The notes: generated by a model not told the origin, from the sequence alone. Positions 9,347-21,055 are shown, counted from the first letter of the stretch. The stretch: 64,000 nucleotides of DNA from Endobacterium cereale (GCF_009617585.1 NZ_WIXI01000045.1:124001-188000); one strand, 5' to 3'. Program-made: numbers and translations.

Positions 9347-10299
9347 CCATTCACTCCCAACATACCCCAGACGCCGGCCAGCCAGTGATCGGCCAGAAGC
9401 GCGCTGAAAACGGCGAACAGATAGAAGATGGAATAGAAGAACATCTTTTTCGCCGGCACCATCTTTTCATCGCCATCCGGCATGCGCAGCACGAGGATGG
9501 AGTAGAAGGTGAAGATGGCGCTCAGCACGAAGGCAAAGATGCCGTAGCCGATGCTGGCAAGACCGGTGAAGGCCGGTGCCACCGCGACCGCCATGGTCAG
9601 CAGCGTATAGACGAACATCTGGCGCTTGGTGGAACGTTCGCCAACGACATTCGGCATCATCGGAATGCCGACAGAACCGTAATCACGCATCTTGAAGAGG
9701 GCGAGCGCCCAAAAATGCGGCGGGGTCCACAGGAAGGTGATCATGAACAGGATGGTGCTGTCGAGCGAGATGCCGCCGGTGACGCAGGCCCAGCCCAGCA
9801 TGGGCGGGAATGCGCCGGCCGCACCGCCGATAACGATGTTCTGCGGCGTCGAGCGCTTCAGCCACATCGTGTAGACGACGGCGTAGAAGAAGATGGTGAA
9901 GGCCAGAAGTCCGGCGGCAAACCAGTTGACGGCAAGGCCAAGGATCACAACGGAAAACACCGACAGCGTCAAGCCGAAAGCCAAGGCTTCGCGCGGCTGC
10001 ACGCGGCCATCCGGGATCGGGCGTTTGGCGGTGCGGGTCATCACCTTGTCGATATCGGCGTCATACCACATGTTGAGGGCGCCGGATGCTCCAGCACCGA
10101 CGGCGATACAGAGAATGGCGATGGCGCCGAGGATCGGGTTGATATGGCCCGGTGCCAGAACCATGCCGACAAAACCGGTGAACACGACCAGCGACATGAC
10201 GCGCGGCTTCAGGAGTTCGAAAAAATCGCGCGCATTGGCTTCCGACAGGCCAGAGCCCTGTTCGGTGCCGAATGTGTCGTGATCCTGAATGACTGTCAT
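9343..10299 (-). CDS. ctaB: Protohaem IX farnesyltransferase (haem O synthase)
   Basis: A 318-aa polytopic UbiA-family prenyltransferase that adds a farnesyl group to haem b, making haem O for the aa3 oxidase. The Asp-rich motif is visible as [15 protein letters not shown], and the second conserved loop as [15 protein letters not shown] chose the ATG at 10299; the upstream TTG extension is less likely. It lies 78 bases after ctaD and overlaps the small ORF. Confidence 0.96.
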   Translation of the reverse strand: MTVIQDHDTFGTEQGSGLSEANARDFFELLKPRVMSLVVFTGFVGMVLAPGHINPILGAIAILCIAVGAGASGALNMWYDADIDKVMTRTAKRPIPDGRVQPREALAFGLTLSVFSVVILGLAVNWFAAGLLAFTIFFYAVVYTMWLKRSTPQNIVIGGAAGAFPPMLGWACVTGGISLDSTILFMITFLWTPPHFWALALFKMRDYGSVGIPMMPNVVGERSTKRQMFVYTLLTMAVAVAPAFTGLASIGYGIFAFVLSAIFTFYSILVLRMPDGDEKMVPAKKMFFYSIFYLFAVFSALLADHWLAGVWGMLGVNG

Positions 10300-10377
10300 G
10301 CGGTGGTCCTGTTCTCGTATCGTATGGCGAAGGCGGCGCAATCACTGCGCTGCCTCCCCCCATTTATTGTCGTGTGC

Positions 10378-12992
<2,615 letters not shown>

Positions 12993-13008
12993 GCACCTCC
13001 CTTACATT

Positions 13009-13022
13009 TTGATCCGGCTCAA
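13009..13022. promoter_or_regulatory. Possible FNR/FixK-like box upstream of ctaC
   Basis: TTGATCCGGCTCAA matches the FNR/FixK pattern TTGAT-N4-ATCAA with one mismatch and lies 16 bases before the ctaC start, where binding would block expression. A chance match is quite possible. Confidence 0.25.
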
Positions 13023-13310
13023 ATCTCAATGCAGTTTTCCCTGCTACACACCTCGGTTCAATCATAATTTGCGGTTTGTCGCAATATGCGCTCCTGCCCT
13101 GCACTGCGGCATTTTAGCCCGCCCACACACAATCTTTGCGCGCAGTTTCAAACCCTTGCGGCAACGGCCTATCCCCGGTAGAGCAGGCACGGTCCGCTTG
13201 AAGCCCGCAGTCCCACTTTCGCCGCACTCGGCTGGAAAGAGGCTGTGAGGCTTTTCATTCCTGGGTTCGGCGACGACAATGACGCCGTGATTCGATATCT
13301 TGAGGTTTTC

Positions 13311-13889
13311 ATGGCGCTTCGCCTAATCCGCCACCGTCTTCTGTCCGCCTGCGTCGCAGTGCTTGCCACCGGCTTTGCCTTTTCGGCATCCGCGCAGCTG
13401 GCACCGCCGACCTCGAACGAAAAGCAGCCGCGGGCCGAGGCCACCACGCCGCAGCAGCCCGGAAACGTGCGCGGCAGCCACGGCGCATGGTCCGTCCTCT
13501 GCGACAAGCCGGCGGGTGCCGCTACCGAACAATGTGCATTGATGCAGAACGTCATCGCCGATGACCGCCCGGAAGTGGGCCTGTCCGTCGTCGTGCTGAA
13601 GACCGCCGACAACAAGTCAAAAATTCTCCGCATCCTCGCGCCGCTCGGCGTGCTCCTGAAGGACGGCATGGAGCTTTACGTCGACAACAACAATATCGGC
13701 CGGGCCTACTTTACCCGTTGCTTCAACGAGGGCTGTTATGTCGAGGTGGAGATCGACGACGAGCTGATGCGCATTCTGCGCGCTGGCAAGAGCGCCGTGT
13801 TCGCTTTGCGTGAAAGCGTCGATCAGGACCGCGTCGGTATTCCGATCGAACTGACCGGCTTTGGCCCCGGCTACGACGCCCTGCCCTGA
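13311..13889 (+). CDS. Invasion-associated locus B (IalB) family protein
   Basis: A 192-aa exported protein. The signal peptide ends at SASAQ near residue 29. The IalB marks are WSVLCDK, the following Cys (EQCALMQ), and RCFNEGCYVEVEID with a cysteine pair. IalB proteins are periplasmic or outer-membrane associated in Rhizobiales; the name comes from Bartonella invasion, but a general envelope role is likely here. I chose ATG 13311 because the longer frame puts charged residues before the signal peptide. Its stop overlaps the next start. Confidence 0.85.
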   Translation: MALRLIRHRLLSACVAVLATGFAFSASAQLAPPTSNEKQPRAEATTPQQPGNVRGSHGAWSVLCDKPAGAATEQCALMQNVIADDRPEVGLSVVVLKTADNKSKILRILAPLGVLLKDGMELYVDNNNIGRAYFTRCFNEGCYVEVEIDDELMRILRAGKSAVFALRESVDQDRVGIPIELTGFGPGYDALP

Positions 13890-14389
13890 TGGCCTCTTTC
13901 GAGACCCAGCGCTTTACCCTCACCTATGACGACGGCGTCCTGAAAGACGCCGTTCGCGCCTTCATCCAGCGGCGGGCCTTTGCCGAACAGCGGATGATGT
14001 GGGTGATGGCGGCGCTGATGGCGGCGTTTTCCGTCTATCTTTTTGGAGCGGGCGGCAATGACGTGTTTGCCGCCGTGCTGATTTTGCTCGCCATCGCCCC
14101 CTTCATCTGCGTTCTCATTTTCCGGCGCATGCTGATCACCCGCACGCTGAAGCGCAACCGCCGCACGGCGGATGTGACGGTGGATGCCGATGGTATTGCC
14201 GTGGTTTCGGATATCGGCGAAGGCCAGATGCTGTGGCGCGATGTGACCGAGATCTGGGAACTGCCGGCCGCCTTCATGGTCTTCACCGATACGACCGTGT
14301 TCGACACGTTTCCGAAGGATGGCATGCCGGACGTGGTGCAGGCGCATTTGCGGGCGCGTGCGGCGCAGATGGTGGTGGCGCAAGGGTAA
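13889..14389 (+). CDS. YcxB-like membrane protein
   Basis: A 166-aa protein with two close membrane helices (about residues 37-72: MMWVMAALMAAFSVYLFG, then VFAAVLILLAIAPFICVLIF) and a cytoplasmic C-terminal domain. That domain has the pattern VTVDADGIAVVS, LWRDVTEIWE and FMVFTDTTVFDTFPKD, as in the YcxB-like C-terminal family. The function of the family is not known. Its ATG overlaps the IalB stop (TGATG), so the two genes are coupled. A 7-bp tandem repeat starts right after its stop. Confidence 0.65.
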   Translation: MASFETQRFTLTYDDGVLKDAVRAFIQRRAFAEQRMMWVMAALMAAFSVYLFGAGGNDVFAAVLILLAIAPFICVLIFRRMLITRTLKRNRRTADVTVDADGIAVVSDIGEGQMLWRDVTEIWELPAAFMVFTDTTVFDTFPKDGMPDVVQAHLRARAAQMVVAQG

Positions 14390-14390
14390 G

Positions 14391-14437
14391 GCTTGAGGCT
14401 TGAGGCTTGAGGCTTGAGGCTTGAGGCTTGAGGCTTG
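14391..14437 (+). repeat. 7-bp tandem repeat (GCTTGAG)
   Basis: Six exact copies of GCTTGAG and a partial seventh follow the YcxB-like stop codon by one base. Such arrays can change copy number by slippage. Confidence 0.9.
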
Positions 14438-14528
14438 CTCTGCGATGAAACGCTGCTTCGTCATCCTCAATTCGTTCTCCTTGGGCATCCGCCTCCCCGC
14501 TCTCCGCCATCATTCTCATCATCATCGC

Positions 14529-14608
14529 CCTCCTCTTCCTCCGGCTTCCTCTCTCTCCGGCCTCCTCTTCCTCCGGCCTCCTCTCTCTCCGGCTTCCTCG
14601 CTCTCCGT
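14529..14608 (+). repeat. 16-bp tandem repeat, five units
   Basis: Five head-to-tail 16-base units alternate between CCTCCTCTTCCTCCGG and CTTCCTCTCTCTCCGG forms. The array is almost pure pyrimidine on the plus strand. It is non-coding and looks like a minisatellite. Confidence 0.8.
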
Positions 14609-14631
14609 AGTCATGCTCGTTTCCCTCTCCT

Positions 14632-14717
14632 GGTCATCCTCGGGCTTGACCCGAGGATCCACAACCAGGCCCTCCATGGGTGCCGCATGGATCCTCGGGT
14701 CAAGCCCGAGGATGACC
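14632..14717. repeat. Paired palindromic element in inverted orientation
   Basis: Two 30-base arms (14632-14661 and 14688-14717) are perfect reverse complements with a 26-base spacer. Each arm is itself palindromic around CCTCGGGCTTGACCCGAGG. The arm sequence resembles a REP-like element found in many alphaproteobacterial genomes. The rest of the 14390-14917 gap holds no convincing gene. Confidence 0.8.
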
Positions 14718-14917
14718 ACGGTGGGTGAGGATGACCACGGCGGACGAGGATGACTGCGGAGGGGGTTGTGCGCCTTGCCGACCGACGGGAATCCAAGGCA
14801 AGGCTTGCGTCAGTTCGATGACGGTCCTACATCGGATTCCTGATATATTTCGGTTTGGACGCAGCGATTTGCCCCTCATCCGAACCGGAAGGCGCGACAA
14901 GCCGCCAAGGAGCATGC

Positions 14918-16333
14918 ATGAACACCGACCTTCTCAACCTGTTCGACGTCGATGAAACCAGATTGCGCGAGATCCTGTCGCAGTCTCTTTCCGGCGCCGA
15001 TGATGGCGAGCTTTACCTCGAACATGCGCAGGCGGAATCGCTGGCCTTCGACAATGGTCGACTGAAAGGTGGTTCATTCAATACCGATCAGGGTTTTGGC
15101 CTGCGCGCCGTGGCCGGTGAAGCCGTCGGTTATGCCCATTCGGGCGACATGTCGGAAGCGGCGCTGAAGCGTGCGGCGGATGCCGTGCGCGCCGTCACCT
15201 CCGGTTATTCCGGCTCCTACGCGGCTGCCCCGCAGCGGACCAACAAGAAATATTACGGCGACGAAAACCCGATCGGCGAACCGAGCTTTGAGGCCAAGGC
15301 AAAGCTGCTGGCCGAAATCGACGCCTATCTGCGCGACAAGGACCCGAAGGTGCGGCAGGTCTCCGCCTCGATCGCCGCTTCCTGGCAGGTGGTCGATATT
15401 CTGCGCGCCGATGGCCACCGCGTGCAGGACGTGCGCCCGATGACCCGCATCAACATTTCCGTTGTCGTCGGTGAAGGCGATCGGCAGGAAAGCGGTTCAT
15501 TTGGCACTGGTGGTCGCGTCGGTTTTGGCGAGTTCGTACGCGAAGGCAACTGGAAGAGCGGTGCCGACGATGCGCTGCGTCAGGCGCTGGTCAACCTCGA
15601 GGCGATCGATGCGCCGGCCGGCACGATGGATATCGTGCTTGGCAATGGCTGGCCGGGCGTGATGCTGCATGAGGCTGTCGGCCACGGTCTGGAAGGCGAT
15701 TTCAACCGCAAGAAAACCTCGGCTTTCGCCGGTCTGCTTGGCGAGATGGTGGCCGCGCCCGGCGTCACCGTCGTCGATGACGGCACGATCGACAACCGTC
15801 GCGGCTCGATCACCGTCGATGACGAAGGCACGCCATCCGCCTATAACGTGCTGATCGAAAACGGCCGTCTGGTCGGTTACATGCAGGACCGCCAGAACGC
15901 ACGCCTGATGGGCATGAAGCCGACCGGCAACGGCCGTCGTCAGGGTTATGCCCATATTCCGATGCCGCGCATGACCAATACCTACATGCTGTCAGGCGAC
16001 AAAACCCCGGAAGAGATCATCGCGTCGGTCAAGAAGGGCATCTATGCCGTGTCATTCGGCGGTGGTCAGGTGGATATCACCTCGGGCAAATTCGTGTTCG
16101 GCTGCACCGAGGCCTACATGATCGAAAACGGCAAGCTCGGCGCGCCGGTCAAGGGCGCCATGCTGATCGGCAATGGCCCGGATGCGATGAAGCGCATTTC
16201 CATGGTCGGCAACGACAGCAAGCTCGATACCGGCGTCGGCAATTGCGGCAAGGGCGGCCAGTGGGTGCCGGTCGGCGTCGGCCAGCCGCATCTGCGCATG
16301 GATCAGATCACTGTCGGCGGCACCAAGGCCTGA
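14918..16333 (+). CDS. tldD: Metalloprotease TldD
   Basis: A 471-aa subunit of the TldD/TldE zinc protease, which in other bacteria processes microcin B17 precursor and the CcdA antitoxin. The zinc motif HEAVGHGLEGD (HExxxH) is intact near residues 252-262. The N-terminal cap (SLAFDNGRLKGGSF, GFGLRAVAGEAVGYAHSG) and the C-terminal VGNCGKGGQWVPVGVGQP are typical. The ATG at 14918 follows AAGGAG. The partner TldE/PmbA is not in this window. Confidence 0.96.
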   Translation: MNTDLLNLFDVDETRLREILSQSLSGADDGELYLEHAQAESLAFDNGRLKGGSFNTDQGFGLRAVAGEAVGYAHSGDMSEAALKRAADAVRAVTSGYSGSYAAAPQRTNKKYYGDENPIGEPSFEAKAKLLAEIDAYLRDKDPKVRQVSASIAASWQVVDILRADGHRVQDVRPMTRINISVVVGEGDRQESGSFGTGGRVGFGEFVREGNWKSGADDALRQALVNLEAIDAPAGTMDIVLGNGWPGVMLHEAVGHGLEGDFNRKKTSAFAGLLGEMVAAPGVTVVDDGTIDNRRGSITVDDEGTPSAYNVLIENGRLVGYMQDRQNARLMGMKPTGNGRRQGYAHIPMPRMTNTYMLSGDKTPEEIIASVKKGIYAVSFGGGQVDITSGKFVFGCTEAYMIENGKLGAPVKGAMLIGNGPDAMKRISMVGNDSKLDTGVGNCGKGGQWVPVGVGQPHLRMDQITVGGTKA

Positions 16334-16343
16334 GGATTTCTTG

Positions 16344-16835
16344 ATGAGCGAGATCACCGTCCGCCCTTACGAACCACGGGATGCGGACGGTGTCGTTTCC
16401 GTCATCCTGCCGATCCAGCGCGAAGAATTCGGCTTTTCCATCACGGCGCAAGACCAGCCGGACCTCGCCGTCATTCCCGACTTCTACCAGACCGGCAAAG
16501 GCGGGTTCTGGGTGGCGGAACAGGATGGCGTCATCGTCGGCACCATCGGCTTGAAAGACATCGGCAATGATCAAGCCACGCTGCGCAAGATGTTCGTGGC
16601 GGCGGAAGCGCGCGGTCGTGAACATGGGACGGCGGCAAAATTGCTGGAGCGGCTATTTACCCATGCCCAAGCGGCGGGCCTAAGTGAAATCTTTCTCGGC
16701 ACGACCGAAAAATTCCTGGCCGCACACCGGTTTTATGAAAAGCACGGCTTTGTGCAGGTGGAGAAGGCGGAGCTGCCGGAAGCGTTTCTGTTCATGAAGG
16801 TGGATACGCGGTTTTACCGGCGTGGGGTGAACTGA
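16344..16835 (+). CDS. GNAT family N-acetyltransferase
   Basis: A 163-aa protein with the GNAT fold. The acetyl-CoA binding loop is in MFVAAEARGREHGTAAKLLERL (the R-x-x-G-x-G/A pattern), followed by the FLGTTEKFLAAHRFYEKHGF segment that ends the fold. The acceptor is not known. It starts 10 bases after tldD and is probably in the same transcript. Its 3' end faces the next gene with only 16 bases between them. Confidence 0.85.
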   Translation: MSEITVRPYEPRDADGVVSVILPIQREEFGFSITAQDQPDLAVIPDFYQTGKGGFWVAEQDGVIVGTIGLKDIGNDQATLRKMFVAAEARGREHGTAAKLLERLFTHAQAAGLSEIFLGTTEKFLAAHRFYEKHGFVQVEKAELPEAFLFMKVDTRFYRRGVN

Positions 16836-16851
16836 CCCGAACCCTGACGAG

Positions 16852-17778
16852 TTATTCCTGCGGCCGCTTGTGGGTTACCGAAATCCTGATCCGGTTGAAA
16901 AGCTCCATCAGCGCCGCCGGATCCTTGGCTTTTGCAAGTTCGGCGATGCTCACTTGCGGCTGGGTTTCGGCATTCAATTCATAAAGACCCGCCGGATGTG
17001 GAAAGCTCGCGACAAATGTTTTCAGTGCAGCCTTGCTATCTGCACTGGCAACAGCTTCCGGCAATGCATCGATGGAGGCCTTGGCAGACAGCTGATATCG
17101 CTCAACCAAAGGCTGCGGCTCCTCATCCCAAGGCAGTTTCGAGATGAGAGCCTGTACGACCAGAATCTCGAACAACCCATGGCTTTCGAGGCGAGCAGAG
17201 ACATTTTTGATCGTCGCCTGATCACTGCCTTGCGCACGTTTTCCCTTAAGCGGCGGCAACTCGCTGAGATTTGACATTGCACCGCTCAGGGAAAACGAAC
17301 CGAATTGCCGGTTGACCCAACTAAAATCGTGCAGCAGCAGATCACGGCTATGTCGATCCCACCGATAGGACAGATGGATATCGTTGGTTCGCTGCAGGGC
17401 GCGCAGTTGATAGGAGAGATTTGGAGAAGAGACAGTTTGCGAAAAACGCATGCCTGTTGCTGTCGCCTCCAACGCGTCCGGCAGGCGATTCTCCGTTGCG
17501 GACAGGAACAGGTCCGTCCCGGTGACACGCATGTCTTCGAAAAGCCAGCGCATGCTCGGATTTAAGACAAAGTACAGATGTGTACCATGGCAGCCGCCAT
17601 CGATTGGCTCAATCTTGCCGCCCTTCGTCAACTCGATGAAAAAACCCCAACTCTTCAAGAAGCTTTCGCAATCCGTGACGGTCGCGGGCTCAATAGCGGC
17701 AGGGTGCTCCTGCGCGATGGCGGCCAGTGGAGCAAAAAGACAAGAGGCGGCGAACAGGACGCGGGATACGGACAACAT
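16852..17778 (-). CDS. Exported hypothetical protein
   Basis: A 308-aa protein with a signal peptide (residues 1 to about 22, ending AIAQE). Two cysteines (TDCESFLKSW and GGCHGTH) near the N-terminus could form a disulfide. The rest has an alternating pattern that suggests beta-structure and no further membrane segment. I do not recognise the family. The start at 17778 follows a TGGAG site and gives the signal peptide directly. Confidence 0.6.
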   Translation of the reverse strand: MLSVSRVLFAASCLFAPLAAIAQEHPAAIEPATVTDCESFLKSWGFFIELTKGGKIEPIDGGCHGTHLYFVLNPSMRWLFEDMRVTGTDLFLSATENRLPDALEATATGMRFSQTVSSPNLSYQLRALQRTNDIHLSYRWDRHSRDLLLHDFSWVNRQFGSFSLSGAMSNLSELPPLKGKRAQGSDQATIKNVSARLESHGLFEILVVQALISKLPWDEEPQPLVERYQLSAKASIDALPEAVASADSKAALKTFVASFPHPAGLYELNAETQPQVSIAELAKAKDPAALMELFNRIRISVTHKRPQE

Positions 17779-18056
17779 GCAATCTCCAGGGCAAGGCGAA
17801 CTTAACCGCCGCTGCGCGGGAGATTGGAGCGATTTGCGTCCACGACAATGACCGACGCCTGATTTTTGCATCGGACCTCGCATTTAGGGTATTTTTCGGG
17901 GACGAATGGCACAACCTTCGACAGCCGCAGCAATACACAATTTGTAGCGATCCCCATCAAAACCCGCCGTTTGACACATCGCCAAAAAGTCCGCCACCTG
18001 GAGCACCTCGCAGTCAAGCCCGCTGCCCGTCCACCCTCATCCCGGAAACCCGCCAC

Positions 18057-18785
18057 ATGATAACCGCCGTCCTCCGCCGCCTTTTCGTTGGCCTCCTGCC
18101 CGTCTTTGCCGCCGCCGGACCGGTGACGGGGCTCGACTACGGTCGGGCCATTCATCTCGATGCGGAGGAACTTGCTGAGACCGGCATTGCCGAGGCCTAT
18201 GGCAAAATTCGCCGGCAGCTGCAGAGTTATGTGCAATCGCCTGCCGATCTGTCCGAGATCATCGATCCGGATGCGCCCCGCTATTCGGTGAGGGTCGCCG
18301 GCACGAATTATCCGATCTATGGCCCCGAGATGCCCAACGACGAATACCAGAGCTGGGGCATTGCCACTTGCGTGCTCTTCAAGATCGTCAACGATCAGTT
18401 GAAGGATACGGGCACGCAGCTTTATGCGCTGAATGGCGGAAACGACCTCTTTGGCATCTTCCTGACCACCGACGAAGTGAAAGCGGCAAAACGCTCAATG
18501 CCGAAAAAAACCGACGGACTGGCCATACCTGCCGACGGCAGATCATCCCTGGTACGGCCAGCCGCATTAACGGACCGGTTGCGGCTTGACAGCCTCCCCA
18601 AAATCCCGCCACCTTCTGCACCTTCCCCCACCGCAGCGACCCGCCCACCATGTCCCTCGAAAACCTTCTCGACACGCTCAATGCCTGGCTGCCCGGTCAG
18701 AACTGGTCGCAGGTCGCCTTCGTTTTTGCCGCCGCCACGGTTGCAGGCCTTGCACGCGGTTTTTCCGGCTTTGGCGGCGCGCTGA
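18057..18785 (+). CDS. Exported hypothetical protein, probable frameshift in poly-A
   Basis: The literal frame encodes 242 aa: a signal-like N-terminus (VLRRLFVGLLPVFAAAGP) followed by an ordered domain up to residue 149. After a run of seven A at 18504-18510 the protein becomes Pro/Ser/Arg-rich and overlaps the next gene by 136 bases. Removing one A gives a 170-aa protein that ends DWPYLPTADHPWYGQPH and stops at 18570, clear of the next gene. The second reading looks much more natural. So this is either a sequencing error, a real mutation, or a slippage site. The family is unknown to me. Confidence 0.55.
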   Translation: MITAVLRRLFVGLLPVFAAAGPVTGLDYGRAIHLDAEELAETGIAEAYGKIRRQLQSYVQSPADLSEIIDPDAPRYSVRVAGTNYPIYGPEMPNDEYQSWGIATCVLFKIVNDQLKDTGTQLYALNGGNDLFGIFLTTDEVKAAKRSMPKKTDGLAIPADGRSSLVRPAALTDRLRLDSLPKIPPPSAPSPTAATRPPCPSKTFSTRSMPGCPVRTGRRSPSFLPPPRLQALHAVFPALAAR

Positions 18786-19435
18786 TCTTTGTGCCGCTCG
18801 CCGGTGCCGCGATGAGCCCGAAAATCGCCTCGGCGCTGCTGCTTCTGATCGACGGCACGATGACGCTCGGCATGGTGCCGGCAGGCTGGAAGAGGGCCAA
18901 TCGTCGCGAAGTCGGCACGATGTTGATCGGCGCGCTTTTCGGCGTGCCGCTCGGCACTGCCCTTCTGGCGCTGGCCTCGCCGATCACCTTGCGCTGGATC
19001 ATTTCCATCGTGGTTCTGCTTTTGCTCGCCTTCCTGATGTCCGGCTGGCGATACCATGGCCGCCCAAAAGTGCCGCTGACGATTGGGGTCGGCTGGCTGG
19101 CCGGGCTGTTCGGTGGTGCGGCACAGATGTCCGGCCCGCCCGTCGTCGCCTACTGGCTGGGCGGGGCGATCCCGCCGCAGACGGTGCGCGCCAATCTGGT
19201 CGTCTATTTTGCGCTGGCTACGGTGATTTCCGCCACATCCTATATCGTCAGCGGCATCCTGACGCTTGAAGTCGTACTCCTCGCCGCCGTCATCGCCCCC
19301 GGTTATGGGGCGGGGCTTTATCTCGGCTCGCATCTTTTCGGTATTGCCAGCGAAACGACATTCCGGCGGATCTGTTTCGGATTGATCGCCATGGCCGGGC
19401 TGATCGGCCTGCCGTTGTTCGATGCATGGCGGTAA
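18650..19435 (+). CDS. TSUP family permease (TauE/SafE)
   Basis: A 261-aa polytopic protein of the sulfite exporter TauE/SafE family. It has the two related halves of this family, with GLARGFSGFGGALIFVPL near the start and WLAGLFGGAAQMSGPPVVAYWL in the second half. Members export sulfite, sulfoacetate or other organosulfur anions; the substrate here is not known. Its start lies inside the extended end of the previous frame, which supports a frameshift there. Confidence 0.85.
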   Translation: MSLENLLDTLNAWLPGQNWSQVAFVFAAATVAGLARGFSGFGGALIFVPLAGAAMSPKIASALLLLIDGTMTLGMVPAGWKRANRREVGTMLIGALFGVPLGTALLALASPITLRWIISIVVLLLLAFLMSGWRYHGRPKVPLTIGVGWLAGLFGGAAQMSGPPVVAYWLGGAIPPQTVRANLVVYFALATVISATSYIVSGILTLEVVLLAAVIAPGYGAGLYLGSHLFGIASETTFRRICFGLIAMAGLIGLPLFDAWR

Positions 19436-19576
19436 AACACATCGCGACCATGTATTGCGAGTGCACAAAATTTCTGCAAATTGGAATTCCATTACCAATG
19501 CGGATGATCCGACAGCAACATCACAACATCTGCGTTCGTTACAAGAGTTCTAATGTTTTCCATGAAGGGAAATTTC

Positions 19577-20008
19577 ATGCAGAATGCAGATGCACGCCCG
19601 GCCTCCACACCATTCATACTGGGTATTTTTACCGCGACATTTCTGGCACTGATCGTTCTTCTTGTTCTTGTTGTCACATTCCTGCCCTTCAACAATCCGG
19701 CCATGGGCCTGATCGTAGTTTTTGCGGCCGGCGGCGTGGCGGCCAATCTATGGTTTTCGCGCGAAAAGGCAGCACCGACGAGCGGCCGCGCCTGGAGCCA
19801 TTCGGTGATGTGCGGCGTCATCGCCACCATCCTTTCGTCCACGCTGGCCATTCTCGGCCTGTCGGGCGACGATCGCCTGTGGAGCGAACTGGGCGGCGCC
19901 GGCCTGACCATGGTGATCGTTTTTGCGGTCATTGCCGTGATCCAGATCCTCATCGTTCGCCTCAGCTTCTGGGTGACATTCCGCCAGGCAATGAAAAAGG
20001 CGGCGTAA
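19577..20008 (+). CDS. Four-helix membrane protein, ABZJ_00895-like
   Basis: A 143-aa protein with four hydrophobic segments (TFLALIVLLVLVVTFLPF, MGLIVVFAAGGVAANLWF, HSVMCGVIATILSSTLAILG and MVIVFAVIAVIQILIVRLSF). The layout resembles the ABZJ_00895 family of small inner-membrane proteins with unknown role. I chose the ATG at 19577 because AAGGGA lies at good distance; the two earlier ATGs have no clear site. Confidence 0.6.
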   Translation: MQNADARPASTPFILGIFTATFLALIVLLVLVVTFLPFNNPAMGLIVVFAAGGVAANLWFSREKAAPTSGRAWSHSVMCGVIATILSSTLAILGLSGDDRLWSELGGAGLTMVIVFAVIAVIQILIVRLSFWVTFRQAMKKAA

Positions 20009-20053
20009 ACCGCTGCCGAACCGCCCTCGACGCAATCCGGTACGGAGCCGATC

Positions 20054-20446
20054 ATGAGTGCATGGCGCCGCAAGGCCATCGAAGCCGCGCCGGACCTGCG
20101 TGATTGCCTGGAGCGCGCATGGTCGCCCATGGCGGCATGGATCGAACTGCATCTGCATTTCGAAACGGTCGTGAAAGCCGGCGAGATGGACAAGGCCAGG
20201 CGGATCATGGATCACGCCCGCGACTGCATGGCTTCGGCAAACCGTGACATCACCACCGCCGTCGCCAATGCTTTCATTGAGCATCTTGCCGAGGACAAAA
20301 GCATACGGGCGCGCTTGCCCGAAATAATGAAAGCGCAGGACGTGCAAGCATGGCGGGTGCTGATGGCCTATCATTCGGATGAAAAGACAATCGCGGATCT
20401 TGAAGCGGCCTGCCGCGAGCACAGACCGAGATCGAAACGATCGTGA
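20054..20446 (+). CDS. Helical hypothetical protein, possibly DUF7674/immunity-like
   Basis: A 130-aa, mostly helical, soluble protein. The segment ARRIMDHARDCMASANRDIT followed by VANAFIEHLAED recalls DUF7674-like proteins that are often next to polymorphic toxins, but I am not sure of the assignment. There is a plausible GGAGCC before the ATG. It is followed 19 bases later by another small gene of immunity-like type and then by a decayed gene, which looks like an orphan cluster. Confidence 0.5.
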   Translation: MSAWRRKAIEAAPDLRDCLERAWSPMAAWIELHLHFETVVKAGEMDKARRIMDHARDCMASANRDITTAVANAFIEHLAEDKSIRARLPEIMKAQDVQAWRVLMAYHSDEKTIADLEAACREHRPRSKRS

Positions 20447-20465
20447 TGCCACAGGGAGATCGACG

Positions 20466-20699
20466 ATGTTTTATCCGGACGGCAGACTGGCGAGGCTCGG
20501 CGATCGGGTCAGGCTTGGCGGAAGAGACGGCATTGTCGTCTTTTCCATCGATACGGACGAGTTTTCCGAATGTTTCCCTCGCGAGGATTGGGCGGATTAC
20601 GGTGAGGGCATCATGGTGGACCTTGCGGGCATAGGCCTGATCCTCTGTATCGAACCCGATGAGGATCTCGAGTTTGTCGCCTCGGAAGCGGAGAGTTAG
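20466..20699 (+). CDS. Small beta-rich protein, immunity-like
   Basis: A 77-aa acidic protein with an SH3-like pattern: DGRLARLGDRVRLGGRDG, VVFSIDTDEFSE, then DWADYGEGIMVDLAGIG. Similar short proteins (PDG-x-x-x-x-GDRV-x-LG) are known beside type VI secretion and Rhs toxins in other proteobacteria and are suspected immunity proteins. The start at 20466 follows GGGAG. It is probably co-transcribed with the gene before it. No toxin gene is seen nearby. Confidence 0.55.
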   Translation: MFYPDGRLARLGDRVRLGGRDGIVVFSIDTDEFSECFPREDWADYGEGIMVDLAGIGLILCIEPDEDLEFVASEAES

Positions 20700-20702
20700 G
20701 CA

Positions 20703-21055
20703 GATGTTATCAAGGTAGATATTGCCGCTTCAAGCGGGTGGCAATGCGCATCCACTTGGCCCACCACTCAGATCAAAGAACATTCAGGAAAGTTTGGCGT
20801 GGCCATTTCGGATCATCACCTTGCGTCCCCGCCACCGGCAGGTCGGGCGCGCGATCTCTGGCTCCAGCACGCTGCAGGCTTCATCCTGTTCGAAGATATT
20901 CGCAATCATGCCCGCGAAAATATCGATGAAAGACTGGATGCGAGGACGAAGTGACACAATCCGTGGACCTGATGGCACAGGGCGACGGGATGTGCATGGG
21001 CTTTCATGGGTGGCAGGACGGTGATTTCGGAGACCAGCCACTGATCAAGGAGTGA
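20703..21055 (+). pseudogene. Decayed small gene with a frameshift
   Basis: One frame reads ...RARDLWLQHAAGFILFEDIR and continues to RLDARTK before a stop at about 20951. A second frame then carries DLMAQGDGMCMGFHGW and ends DGDFGDQPLIKE. Together they look like one protein of about 115 aa broken by a single frameshift between about 20930 and 20951. No good start codon is left. The family is not recognised with certainty. Confidence 0.4.

Noticed and set aside
14391-14437. The 7-bp array as a CRISPR
   Set aside because: Units are only 7 bases with no spacers, and no cas genes are present.
14421-14753. Several frames of 65-110 aa in the repeat-rich spacer
   Set aside because: They only translate tandem and palindromic repeats (Ser/Pro/Leu-rich), with no start signals.
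18057-18785. The 242-aa frame as the natural protein
   Set aside because: Its last 95 residues lose all normal composition after the poly-A run and overlap a well-supported permease gene.
20722-21024. A 100-aa frame as a real gene
   Set aside because: Protein-like sequence in this stretch is in two other frames and looks like one decayed gene; this frame is a by-product.
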